DNA from: Nemophila menziesii
Taxonomy: Eukaryota; Streptophyta; Magnoliopsida; Boraginales; Hydrophyllaceae
Assembly (NCBI GenBank): GCA_029959085.1
Contig: JARWIR010000051.1
Span: 1,984,001 to 2,048,000 of the forward strand
Reading direction: 5' to 3'
Length of the DNA: 64,000 nucleotides
The position numbers and the translations under genes are program-made. Under the pieces are notes generated by a model, which did not search any database, was not told where the DNA came from, and saw nothing but the letters and a program-made list of their open reading frames with translations. Of the stretch, positions 38,576 to 49,518 are shown in pieces (position 1 is the stretch's first letter; each line of letters starts with the position of its first letter).

Positions 38576-39427
38576 GATACGTTTTCTAAACTTTCCTCTT
38601 AGTATATATTAGTTTAAATGCTTTATTGAGTCTTTTCGAGTCGTGGGGACACGACTCATTTTTGAGTTTGGGGTGGGGTTCGTTGCCTCATCCCAGTTTT
38701 TTATGTGTTATTTGCTTTATTTGCTTTCAATAAAAGAATTTTCGGAGTTGCGTTTGACTATAGAAATTTTTAAATATCCCTTTAAGCATACTTTTGATAA
38801 ATCTATGATAGTAAATAGTGGACTTTAGGGATTGATATAAAACGCACTTACAATTGCATGCGAACATAGGTAATTGATAGGAAAAATTAATGAACAATGC
38901 AAATGAAGTAAGCTTGTACTCAAGGAATATGTTTGGTGTGTAGAACGTGAAATCCTAATTAGTAGAGAACCCACCTAGATATGAACTAAAGACAAGCTAT
39001 GTACTTAGGAAAATGATAGGGGCAGTTCTTTGTTAGCCATTTGTGCCTTTTTAGCCTTCTATCCCTTGTATTAATTATTATCCGTCTCAGCCCACTTTGA
39101 GCCTATAGCCTTTTCTTTGTAGCCACGATATAAGCCATTATCCCTTAGATTATTAGGCATGACCATATGACCCGCACTTGAATCACAATCCTGAGACATG
39201 TCTCGAGCTTGAGTTTGGGGTGGTGGGACCACATATGGGGAATTAAATGGGTAGGGATCGATGTGTTTTGTATTGTAGCACAATTGCAGATGATATATAC
39301 TTGTAACCCTTTGCCGGGAATGAAGAAAAATGAAAAAGAAAGAAAAAATGAAAAATTTTGAAAAATCATACAGTAGGATCCGGGAACCCGGATTCATCAA
39401 AACCGGGAACCCGGTTTGCTTCTGTAC

Positions 39428-39460
<33 letters not shown>

Positions 39461-40054
39461 GAAAAAGAAAAAGAAAAAATATGAATGAATAAAACATCCG
39501 GCAAAGTGGAATTTTCTGAAATCATCTTGTTAATAGTGGGTAGACATGGGACGCTAAATTGTTGCGTATATGGGTGAGTGAGAATATCTTTTTGAGCGTT
39601 AACTCAAGCTCGAGGACACTGTTGATGGTAAGTGAGGAGAGAGCCAAAAGCTCACTTCAAATTTACCAAATATACATCCATACCCGTCCTTAAGCCAATA
39701 TTATAACCGTAAAGACCTCGTGATTCCTAAGTGCATAGTGAATTTATGATTCTGTTGATTGGGAATAGACTAGGTGGAACGTTCAAAGCGATTTAGGATT
39801 AATGACCACCCTATAGCCATCATACAGAGATGAGTACAAGTGTAACCTTCAAGCATTGCGACTTTAATTTTATGATTGAGATTATTTATGTTTGATGTTG
39901 CATGATTAGTGTATGTAGATGTTAGTCCTTAAAGTTTGCTATATGAGATTTATCTTAGGAATTGCTTTAGGGTTTATTTGCTAGCTTCTATGTGTTTATA
40001 CGTTTGCTTCTACCCCTCGTTTTATTTTGTTTTGCTTTGTCGGGACGACAAAGG
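38576..40054 (+). other. 3' untranslated region of the Athila element
   Basis: About 1.5 kb without a supported gene. It holds two PPT-like motifs (38662 and 39209), a pair of CCGGGAACCCGG motifs at 39379-39417, a 26-base poly(A), then AT-rich sequence. It aligns in order with the internal part of the minus-strand element at 52457-53717. Confidence 0.7.
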
Positions 40055-40055
40055 T

Positions 40056-40070
40056 TTGAGTTGGGGGTCT
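40056..40070 (+). other. Polypurine-tract-like primer for plus-strand DNA
   Basis: TTGAGTTGGGGGTCT abuts the 3' LTR start at 40071. The complement of the same sequence abuts the LTR of the minus-strand element at 52457. Position and G-run fit a PPT, although it contains several Ts. Confidence 0.7.
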
Positions 40071-41635
40071 TGATGTCTCCCTAATTGTTCTTATTTTAGA
40101 CCCTTAGGAGACATCATTTTTGGTGTTTATTTAATTAATTCGATAGACTTTTGAATGAAATATGCAATAATTCGGATTTCCCTTTTTATTTCTAGCATTT
40201 TTGAATTATTAAACTTTTGCGCGTAATATTGGTATTTTTAGTGTAAAGTTTACAGGTTTTTAGATGTTAGCTAGGAAAGGAATCCGAAGATAAAGTCAAA
40301 GATCAAAAGATAGAGTCAAGACTTGAAGAGAAATCCCGAAGATTTTATTTTAGAGCTAAAAATCCATTTTCCAGGCCCTTGATTGCTGTTTTCGAGGTAC
40401 TTAAGAGCTGATTGAGCCGCTGACCTTTGAAGAGAAAACATTCCTTATCGAAGTACGGAACTTTAGCAACTGGAATGAGGTCAATCGGAGTTGTAACGCA
40501 TCGGGAAAAGCAGTTTTAGTGAAGGCCTGTCATCAGTTACGGGATTTTGGGCTTAGAAAGTGGGCTTGGACATTTAATTAGGCTTTTATTTTCTGGTCCA
40601 AGCCCTAGTCCGAATTTTTAACTATAAAAGGAGGTCTGGACTCTTATTTTAAAGACAATTCACTTTCCACAAGATTAAAAACACCAGAGAAGCTACAGCA
40701 GGAAGAAAGGAGAAGCTACGAGAGCTGGAGTGGGTCTATAGCTCCGTTCGTAGTCATTCTTATTCCGAAAATTAGGTTTTTCTTTTATTTTAATTTTGTA
40801 ACGAATATGAATTCCATTTCTTTTTATTTTGTTTTTAATTTTAATATGAGCTAAATTTCCATTAGTGCTTGAGAACAAAACAATGGGTGAATCTTGATTT
40901 TATTATTATAACGAATGTTGAATTTGGGTTTTTATTGAATTAAATTAAATTAGGGCTTTTACTATTTTCGACAATTTGTGAATGTTTACTGATTTTAGAG
41001 TCGCGAACTAAAATTAGGTGTTAGTATCTAAGCTATTCCATATATGTGGCGTATGGATCATCCTGACGGGGGGTTTAGGTACAGAAATAATTGTTCAATC
41101 TAGGATAAAAACTATTGATTCTGACGAACTTAGTTAATCCTAGGGCCAATGTGGTAATACATCTTAATCATCCAACGGTGGATCATATTTACCCTGACGG
41201 GACTAGTGACACTTTAGGATCGCCTTATAGTCCACCCTGACGGGGGTATAAGGATATTAGAATCCCGACCATTGTAATTGACTGATTTAACCCTTAAACA
41301 ACATAAGTTAGAAAGTAAAATTAGGAGGATCCTTGCGTTCTCAAGTACTACATCTCATATTGCGTTTTCACTCTTTTTACTTGCGTCTTACCTTTTACTT
41401 GCATTATTATTTTGTCTTTCATTTATTAATTATAATAAACAAAACCAAAACAAACATTTTATTATCTTTCATTTCCATAAGTGCATCAATCACTACTTGC
41501 TAAACATTGTGATCAACCATCCGTCCTTGGAACGAATCTGTATTATCATATATACTACTTGGGACAACCGTACACTTGCGGTTGTGGTTCGATTAGCATT
41601 TGCATATTATTTTTAGAACACACAAAGGACCACCA
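40071..41635 (+). repeat. 3' LTR
   Basis: 1,565 bp, indistinguishable from the 5' LTR at 28791-30355. It is followed directly by the ATATG duplication at 41636-41640. Confidence 0.95.
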
Positions 41636-41789
41636 ATATGTTAAGATGTATTTGTCGGTATTGGAATTCAGAACAAATTCTAGCATAGTCTTTGTATATT
41701 ATGGGTATATACACATTGCTTTCAGTTCATACCTATTACTAGAATGATTTTCACACATGTAAAAAACCTTTGTATTCCTGTGTTATCAA

Positions 41790-44700
41790 CTACCCTCTAG
41801 AATGGTACCCATTTCGAATACATATACCAAAATTAGTTGATGACCATCCATAGTAACTAACCTATCCTTATCCCAAACTTGCTAAACCTTATATAAAATC
41901 ACCTTCAAGGAGAGGCTGATATTGATGGACATATGCCCAATCATAGTGAAAGTTTGAATACTCAAAAACATCTAGCATGGGTGTAAACACGTTTTTATGT
42001 TATTCGGTCGACCACCAACAATCTCAAATTTGTGTATACCCGAAAAGAAAACGAACTATTGTATAACCTTATATAAAATTCACTTTAGCATATAAGAAGA
42101 TGTTGATGGACATATGCCCAATCACAGAGAATGGTAACCAAACGCAGACGACTTGTAACTCGGAGTATATTGTAGACAAAGAAGGCGTTCCTTCACGCAG
42201 ACAATTTACGTATACCAAAATTAGTTGATGACCATCCATAGTAACTAACCTATCCTTATCCCAAACTTGCTAAACCTTATATAAAGTCACCTTCAAGGAG
42301 AGGCTGATATTGATGGAAATATGCCTAATCATAGTGAAGGTTTGAATACTCAAAAACATCTAACATGGGTGTATACCCGTGTTTATGTTATTCGGTCGAC
42401 CGCCAACAATTACAAATTTGTGTATATCCGAAAAGAAATAAAACCATTGCAAAAAATAATATAAAGTCACATTCGCGTAGAGGAAGATGTCGACGGACAT
42501 ATGCCCAATCATAGAGAATGGAATCCAAACGCAGTCGACTTGTAACTCGGAGTATATTGTAGACAAAGAGGGTGTGCCTTTACGCACAAAATGTGTGTAT
42601 ACCGAAATTAATTGATGAACATCCATAGTAACTAACCTATCATGATGCTAAACTTGCTAAACCTTATATAAAGTCACCTTCGTGGATAGTATGATGTTTG
42701 ATGGACACATGCCAAATCATAGTGAATGTTAGTATACACAAAAACATCTAGCATTGTTGTATACCCGTTTTTATGTTATTCGACCGACCACCATCAGTTA
42801 CAAATTTGTGTATACCCGAAAAGAAATACAACCATTGCAAAACCTTATATAAAATTCACTTTAGCTTAGATGAAGATGTCGACGGACATATGCCCAATCA
42901 TAGAGAATGGTACCCAAACGCAGTCGACTTCTAACTCGGAGTATATTGGAGACAAGGAAGGAGTTCCTTTACGCACACATGTCCTTTATCTATGACTGGG
43001 CATATGTCCGTCGACATCTTCCTCTAAGCGAATGTGACTTTATATTAGTATTTGCAATGGTTGTATTTCTTTTCGGATATACACAAATGTGTAATTGTTG
43101 GTGGTCGACCGAATAACATAAACACGGGTATACACTCATGCTAGATGTTTTTGAGTATTCAAACCTTCACTATGATTGGGAATATGTCCATCAACATTAT
43201 CCTCTCCTCGAAGGTGACTTTAAATAAGGTTTAACAAGTTTGGGATAAGGATAGGTTAGTTACTATGGAGGGTCATCAACTAATTTTGGTATACGCACAT
43301 TGTGTGCGTGAAGGAACGCATTCTTTGTCTACAATATACTCCGAGTTACAAGTCAACTACGTTTGGGTTCCATTCTCTATGATTGGGTATATGTCCGTCG
43401 ACATCTTCCTATCCGCGAATGTAACTTTATATAAGGATCTGCATTAGTTGTATTTCTTTTCGGGTATACATAAATTTGTAATTGTTGGTGGTCGACCGAA
43501 TAACATAAACACATGTATACACCTATGCTAGATGTTTTTGAGTATTCAAACCTTAACGTAGAAAAATGTGTATACCGCAAGTGAATTTCTAGTGATTGTA
43601 TAGAAAAACGTAGTTGATGGGCGTATGCCCAACCATACTTAATGTCACTTGCGGGAAAGATGATCTTGATGGGCCTATGCCCAACCCTTTTGAACTTCTC
43701 TATACCCAAACTAGTTGATGGGCATATGCCCAACCATACATAAGGTCACTTGCGGTAAAATTGATCTTGGTGGACGCATTCCCAACCATTATCAATGGGT
43801 GTATATCCAAAAGGAAGTTGTTGGGCGTCTACCCAACCCTACATAATGTCAAAGACGAAACAAAGATGTTGATGTGCGCACTAGAAATAACTCGGTCAAT
43901 ATTGGTGACAAAATAGGTGTGCACCCACTCCCAATGCTTGACTAGTAATTTCGAGTGAGTGTATAGAAAAACGTAGGTAATGGGCGTATGCCCAACCATA
44001 CATAATGTCACTTGCGGGAAAGATGATCTTGATGGGCGTATGCCTAACCATTTTGAATTGGTGTATACCCAAACGTAGTTGATGGACATATGCCCAACCA
44101 TACATAAGGTCACATGCAGTAAAGTTGATCTTGGTGGACGCATTCCCAACCATTATCAATGGGTGTATATCCAAAAGGAAGTTGTTGGGCGTATACCTAA
44201 CCCTACGTAATGTCAAAGACGAAAAGAAGATGTTGATGGGCGCACTAGAAATAACTCGGATATTGGTGACAAAACAGTTGTGCACCCACTCCCAATGCTT
44301 GACTAGTAATTTCGAGTGAGTGTATAAAAAAACATAGTTGATGGGCGTAATCCCAACCATACATAATGTCACTTGTGGGAAAGATGATCTTGATGGGCGT
44401 ATGCCCAACCATTTGAATTGGTGTATACCCAAACGTAGTTGATGGGCATATGCCCAACCATACATAAGGTCACTTGCGGTAAAGTTGATCTTGGTGGACG
44501 CATTCCCAACCATTATCAATGGGTGTATATCCAAAAGGAAGTTGTTGGGCGTATACCCAACCCTATATAATGTCAAAGACAAAAAGAAGATGTTGATGGA
44601 CGCACTAGAAATGACTCGATCAATATTGGTGACAAAACAGGTGTGCACCCACTCCCAATGCTTGACTAATATTTTCGAGTGAGTGTATAGAAAAACGTAG

Positions 44701-46810
44701 TTAATGGGCGTATGCCCAACCATACATAATGTCACTTGCTGGAAAGATGATCTTGATGGGCGTATGCCCAACCATACATAATGGGCGTATGCCCAACCAT
44801 ACATAGTTGTATTTCTTTTCAGGTAATATAAATTTGTAATTGTTGGTGGTCGACCGAATAACATAAACACGTGTATACACCCATGATAGATGTTTTTGAG
44901 TATTCAAACCTTCACTATGATTGTGCATATGTCCATCAACATCATCCTATCCTAGAAGGTGACTTTATATAAATTTTAGCAAGTTTGGGATAAGGATAGG
45001 TTAGTTACTATGGGTAGTCATCAACTAATTTTGGTGTACGCACATTGTGTGCGTAAAGGAACGCCTTCCTTATTTCCAATATACTCCGAGTTACAAGTCG
45101 ACTGTGTTTGGGTACCATTCTCTATGATTGGGCATATGTCCATCAACATCTTCATCTAAGCTAACGTGAATTTTATATAAGGTTTTGCAATGGTTGTATT
45201 TCTTTCCGGGTATACACAAATTTGTAACTAATGGTGGTCGACCAAATAACATAAACACGGGTATACACCCATGCTAGATGTTTTTGTGTATACTAACATT
45301 CACTATGATTTGACATATGTTCATCAAACATCATACTATCCACGAAGGTGACTTTATATAAGGTTTAACAAGTTTAGTATCAGGATAGGTTAGTTACTAT
45401 GGATGGTAATCAACTAATTTTGGTATACACACATTAAGTGCATAAAGGCACACCTTCTTTGCCTACAATATACTCAGAGATAAAAGGCGACTACATTTGG
45501 GTACCATTCTCTATGATTGGGTATATGTCCATCAAATTCTCACTTCAAGATAAAGCGAATTTTATATATGGTTTTGCAATTTTTTCTTTTCTTTTCGGGT
45601 ATACACCGATTTTGTAATTATTCGTGGTGGGCACAACTTCTTTGTCTCCAATATACTCAGATTTACAAGTCGACTACGTTTGGGTTCCATTCTCTATGAT
45701 TGGGCATATGTCTGTCGGCATCTTCCTATCCGCGAAGGTGACTTTATATAAGGTTTTGCAGTTGTATTTCTTTTCGGGTAACATAAATTTATAATTGTTG
45801 TTGGTCGACCGAATAATATAAACACGTGTATACACCCATGATAGATATTTTTGAGTATTCAAACCTTCACTATGATTGTGCATATGTCCATCAACATCAT
45901 CCTCTACTCGAAGGTGACTTTATATAAGTTTTAGCAAGTTTGGGATAAGGATAGTTTAGTTACTATGGATAATCATCAACTAATTTTGGTGTACGCATAT
46001 TGTGTGAGTAAAGGAACACCTTCCTTGTCTCCAACATACTCCGAGTTACAAGTCGACTGTGTTTGGGTACCATTGTCTATGATTGGGCATATGTCCATCA
46101 ACATCTTCATCTAAGGTAAAGTGAATTTTTTATAAGGTTTTGCAATGGTTGTATATCTTTTCGGGTATACACAAATTTGTAATTGATGGTGGTCGACCGA
46201 ATAACATAAACACGGGTATACACCCATGCTAGATGTTTTTGTGTATACTAACATTCACTATGATTTGGCCTATATCCATCAACATCATACTATCCACGAA
46301 GGTGACTTTATATAAGGTTTAGCAAGTTTAGCCTCAGTATATGTTAGTTACTATGGATGGTAATCAACTAATTTCGGTATACACATATTAAGTGCGTAAA
46401 GGCACACCCCTTTTGTCTACAATATACTACGAGTTACAAGTCGATTGCGTTTGGGTTCCATTCTCTATGACTGGGCATATGTCCGTCGACATCTTCCTCT
46501 ACGCGAAGGTGAATATATATAAGGTTTTGCATTAGTTGTATTTCTTTTCGGGTATACATAAATTTGTAATTGTTGGTTGTCTACCGAATAACATAAACAT
46601 GGGTATACACCCATGCTATATGTTTTTGAGTATTCAAACCTTCACTATGATTGGGCATATGTCCATCAACATCATCCTCTCCTCGAAGGTGACTTTATAT
46701 AAGGTTTAGTAATTTTGGGATAAGGATAAGTTAGTTACTATGGATGGTCATCAACTAATTTTGGTATACGCAAATTGTGTGCGTGAAGGAACGCCTTCAT
46801 ATAAATGGGT
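41790..46810. repeat. Orientation-switching repeat array II
   Basis: Same modules as array I. The marker GAGAATGG(T/A) recurs at 42129, 42517 and 42903 (plus strand, spacing 386-388) and, on the minus strand, at about 45110 and 45498 and at 45684, 46066 and 46453 (spacing 382-388). The full unit is therefore about 387 bp. Orientation is plus to about 43.0 kb and minus to about 43.56 kb. A different 361-bp tandem follows to 44.81 kb, then minus to 46.8 kb. The modules carry the TTATATAA and CATATGCCCA palindromes. Confidence 0.8.
43605..44810 (+). repeat. 361-bp tandem repeat, about 3.4 copies
   Basis: Units start near 43605, 43966, 44327 and 44690 with GAAAAACGTAGTTGATGGGC. Each unit contains GGGCGTATGCCCAACCATAC, TGGACGCATTCCCAACCA and GTGCACCCACTCCCAATGC. 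Copies are highly similar. A partial unit also borders array I at 21720-21850. A 324-codon minus-strand frame through it (43896-44870) encodes only the repeat and is not a gene. Confidence 0.85.
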
Positions 46811-48110
46811 GTATACCAATTTTGTTAATTTAGCTACTGCATAGATAATGTAGTGGGTTATTATTGAAATTGGGTATAAGCCGATTGTGATGGTACGTTG
46901 TGATCTATTTGCCAGTATTATAATTGTGATATATACACAACATTGGGTATATACCCATTAGACATGTTAAACCCTAATTTGATCGGTATGCATAGTTTTA
47001 CATTTTATTGTAGTGTTATAGTTATACCCAAAATGAAGCAAGTACATCTCACTTATTACGTTTTGTGTATATACCCAAACTGAAAAAAGTACATGTTTTG
47101 GATTAGACCAAATGAATTCACTGCTTGCTTGACAAGAAAATATTATATTTCAAGAAATATAAAGTTACACATCTTCTATTACTAGTCATATAATTCATAA
47201 TACAATCTCAAATCTGTTAAGCGAAAAATCACAAACAAACCAATCCGTACAATCCAGGAGAAAGACTAAAATATATTTCCCGTATTGCACAATAAGCTTT
47301 TAATAAGATATTACATACAAAATTTCAAAAGCACACCAATTAGAAATATTAAACAACTTCAAAATTTATTATCCTCCGTAATCAAAATAGAATTTTTATT
47401 ATCATCCGTAATCAGCAGCCGTTTGAAGCCACAAACGGTAGCTCTAGCCTAACGGTATATTCATCACCCTATTTTGGTGTCTTGAGGAGTAATGCCATAT
47501 TCTTTAAATTCTGCACCAAGCTATTCAGCTGAAAGATCATCTAATACTGTAATAACATGTTTATATTCTGATGCTTAATACATAAAAAAGTAAAGAATGC
47601 TAGATGTCATTTAACTGTACAATTTTGACTAAAATAATAATAATTGTACTATAGGTTCCGTTTTGAAATAAATAAATAACTGCACTATAAGCTACTAATT
47701 TGTAGAAACTAACATGTATTTTGGCATATAAATAACGCAATTATTCCTACAAGTAAAATAGCTCAAAGCATACAAAGATGTTTGTTTTAAAATAGGGGAT
47801 GTTTTTGTAATGTAAACAATTTTGTTGATCCATTATCTAATTTTTGGTTTCTTTAATAGCTTCTACTTTCATTTCAACAATGAACTATTAAATTTCCTCG
47901 TTCACCAGAATGTCAAGATACTCCGTAACAGCCCCAACACCTATAAAGGACCATTATTAAAAGATATTACCGAAACAGAGCAATTAATTGAAACACTATT
48001 GAACACACATGTTCAAACTAGTATACAGAATGAATAAGCACAGGTTTTCAATATAAATAGTCAAGAAAAAAAAAAGAGAAAACGAGAGTTTATAAAGAGC
48101 TATACATAAC
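46811..48110. other. MULE interior right of array II
   Basis: AT-rich sequence with GGGTATATACCC phrases near 46950 and 47070. A 71-codon plus frame at 47822-48037 (ends ETLLNTHVQTSIQNE) is not recognised. A coding-like minus-strand piece at 47467-47553 is listed separately. Confidence 0.45.
47467..47553 (-). pseudogene. Unrecognised coding-like fragment
   Basis: The minus strand reads VLDDLSAE, a stop, then LGAEFKEYGITPQDTKIG before another stop. The composition is protein-like and the first stop (TAG) is one base from CAG or GAG. I cannot name the parent gene. It may be another captured exon of the MULE. Confidence 0.25.
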
Positions 48111-48169
48111 CCCAAGCAACAGTGCATTCCACGCTAGTAGCACTAGCTTGATTAGCTTGACACTCATAC
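48111..48169 (-). pseudogene. Captured exon of RBX1 (RING-box protein 1)
   Basis: The minus strand encodes ECQANQASATS, one changed residue, then ECTVAWG. This is the signature stretch before the second half of the RBX1 RING-H2 domain, the E2-binding subunit of cullin ubiquitin ligases. The residue after ATS is Val where RBX1 has Glu. The piece is bounded by an acceptor-like GAATAG and a donor-like GTTATG, at the places where plant RBX1 genes have introns (as I recall them). The rest of the gene is not recognisable nearby, so it is an exon fragment inside the MULE. Confidence 0.7.
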
Positions 48170-48855
48170 CTATTCAAGAATAATTTGAAAAATTAATTTA
48201 ACAATGAAGCAATAATAAGAAGTTTTAGATTTACAGAATATACCCCAAATATTCTTGAGCGGGAAGGTGAGATCCCAGTGTGACGGCTGTGAAAAGGTCG
48301 TTATGTAGCAGAGAGGCTTGTGCGAAGGCTGCGGAAGTTCATATATGAGTATCTACAGAAAGAATGAAAATCTCTTATTCAGCACAAAGAATGGAAATAT
48401 CTCCAGTACCTGCTTCTTCTTTATTCATATCCATTTTTCTCAACAATCAAAGCTTTTACACATCATGTATCAACAAATCAATCCTGATGTAACAGTTGGA
48501 ATGGAAGCTTTGTAAGTAAATTAATTCAGAATCTAGTAAATACAGAGGAAATAGGAAAAGTTTACACCATAACAAAAAATCAAATGCAATATGTAAAAGA
48601 AGTGGAATGAATCAATTTACCTGAACAAAAACATCAGTTCAGTAAGAACATCGTTATGAAAATATAGAATATACTTACAGGGACTAATTGTGCAATTAAA
48701 CTAGTAAAGATCAAACTAGAGAAGGAGAAATACATATTGCTAGATAGAGGGTGGATGACAGGAGGTTGGCTTATTTTGTGGATGAGAGAGGCTTGGTGGG
48801 CTGCGGCTGTCTGCTGGTGCACTTCGGCGGCGGTGGTGTAGTGAAGGACGAACAG
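48170..48855. other. MULE interior near right end
   Basis: On the minus strand around 48240-48345 a GC-richer piece reads SAAFAQASLLHNDLF, then TAVTLGSHLPAQEYLGYIL. It looks coding-like but is not recognised. The rest is AT-rich. Confidence 0.35.
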
Positions 48856-48859
48856 CTAG

Positions 48860-49032
48860 ATGAAGGTGTAAGTCTTCCACTACTTTCCTTTGTTGTATTG
48901 TGAGGCTTGTTGAAGGTGGGAGATAATTTCAGATCTAAAGGTGTATGATGAAGGTGTAAATGGTCCACTACTGACGTTGTTTTCTTGTGAGGCTTGTTGA
49001 AGGTGGGAGATAATTTCAGATCTAAAGGTGAA
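48860..49032 (-). repeat. Two-copy ~87-bp direct repeat
   Basis: GTGAGGCTTGTTGAAGGTGG with the following 25 bases occurs at about 48900 and 48986, preceded in both by GATGAAGGTGTAA. A 96-codon minus frame across it repeats DLKLSPTFNKPH. It is a low-complexity Ser/Pro/Thr-rich frame and not recognised. Confidence 0.75.
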
Positions 49033-49057
49033 GAAATATGATTTTGCTTCTTGTTGT

Positions 49058-49304
49058 TCATACGAGAGAGAGGAGAGGATAAGAGAGATAACAGTGAGAG
49101 TATACTAAATCCAATTACATCGGTTACCTAATAGGATTGGAGAGACAAAACTAATATGTCACGTCTGTATTACTGACAACATGAGAGAGAGAAAGAGTTT
49201 TGTCTATTTAGTTCAGCAAATAATCAAACAAAGTAACTACTAGTTACTTTCGGGCTTTTGATAGAAGTGTGTGTTAGTGTTGGGCCTTTTTAATTAATTT
49301 ACCC
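49058..49304 (-). repeat. Right terminal inverted repeat of the MULE
   Basis: The complement begins GGGTAAATTAATTAAAAAGG, then CCCAACACTAACACAC, resembling the left end. 49058-49098 (CATACGAGAGAGAGG, AACAGTGAGAG) matches 28368-28420. The terminus is directly followed by the 9-bp duplication ATTGCTATA at 49305-49313. Confidence 0.6.
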
Positions 49305-49309
49305 ATTGC

Positions 49310-49480
49310 TATATATCACCTTTTTTTACCCATTTATCACCTTCTACATGTCATCTAATGTGGCATTAAATAAAGGATAGAGAAAATAATCAATTAAGAG
49401 AGAGAAACTTTCTTATTGGTGTTTAAAACCTCCACGTAAGAGGTGATACATGAGTGAAGCAAAAAAGGGTGATATATATC
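49310..49480 (-). mobile_element. Small MITE with ATATATCACC termini (copy a)
   Basis: The ends are inverted: TATATATCACC on the left and GGTGATATATAT on the right. The interior, read on the minus strand (ACGTGGAGGTTTTAAACACC, TTTAATGCCACAT), matches 57768-57952 on the plus strand. No transposase. About 170 bp. Confidence 0.6.
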
Positions 49481-49518
49481 TTTAGTCAAAATTAAAAGCA
49501 CACTGTTATTTTCGACCC

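Larger units (their letters stand above)
28791..41635 (+). mobile_element. Intact Athila-type Ty3/gypsy LTR retrotransposon (12,845 bp)
   Basis: The two 1,565-bp LTRs look identical, both TG...CA, and the element is flanked by ATATG duplications. It has a tRNA-Asp-type primer site, one uninterrupted gag-pol frame of 1,884 codons, a second frame of 438 codons downstream, and a G-rich polypurine-like tract before the 3' LTR. Identical LTRs imply a very recent insertion. The primer site, the [11 protein letters not shown] protease phrase and the downstream ORF place it in the Athila group. It is nested in the larger MULE composite. All parts needed for mobility appear present. Confidence 0.95.
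19798..49304. mobile_element. Large Mutator-like (MULE) composite with captured exons
   Basis: Identical 9-bp direct repeats ATTGCTATA lie at 19789-19797 and 49305-49313. A 9-bp TSD is the MULE standard. The left end (GAGAAAACTACAGGCCCAAG) and the complement of the right end (GGGTAAATTAATTAAAAAGG then CCCAACACTAACAC) align, followed by further similarity over roughly 250 bp (CT-rich leader-like tracts). Inside lie fragments resembling cellular genes (MORN, RBX1), two repeat arrays and a nested 12.85-kb LTR retrotransposon. Net of the LTR element it is about 16.7 kb. No mudrA-type transposase was seen, so it is probably non-autonomous. A further inverted terminus-like copy at 28365-28690 means two related elements in tandem, or nested, is an alternative reading. 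Confidence 0.6.

Noticed and set aside
43829..44149. 106-codon minus-strand frame overlapping the tandem repeat
   Set aside because: Repeat-derived, like the 324-codon frame.
43896..44870. 324-codon minus-strand open frame with repeating MYGWAYAH / MVGHTPI phrases
   Set aside because: It is simply the translation of the 361-bp tandem repeat, with no domain, no promoter and the same phrases in several frames.
21720..46810. Repeat arrays considered as a CRISPR array
   Set aside because: Units are about 387 bp, switch orientation and have no short repeat-spacer pattern. The context is a plant nucleus with spliced genes.
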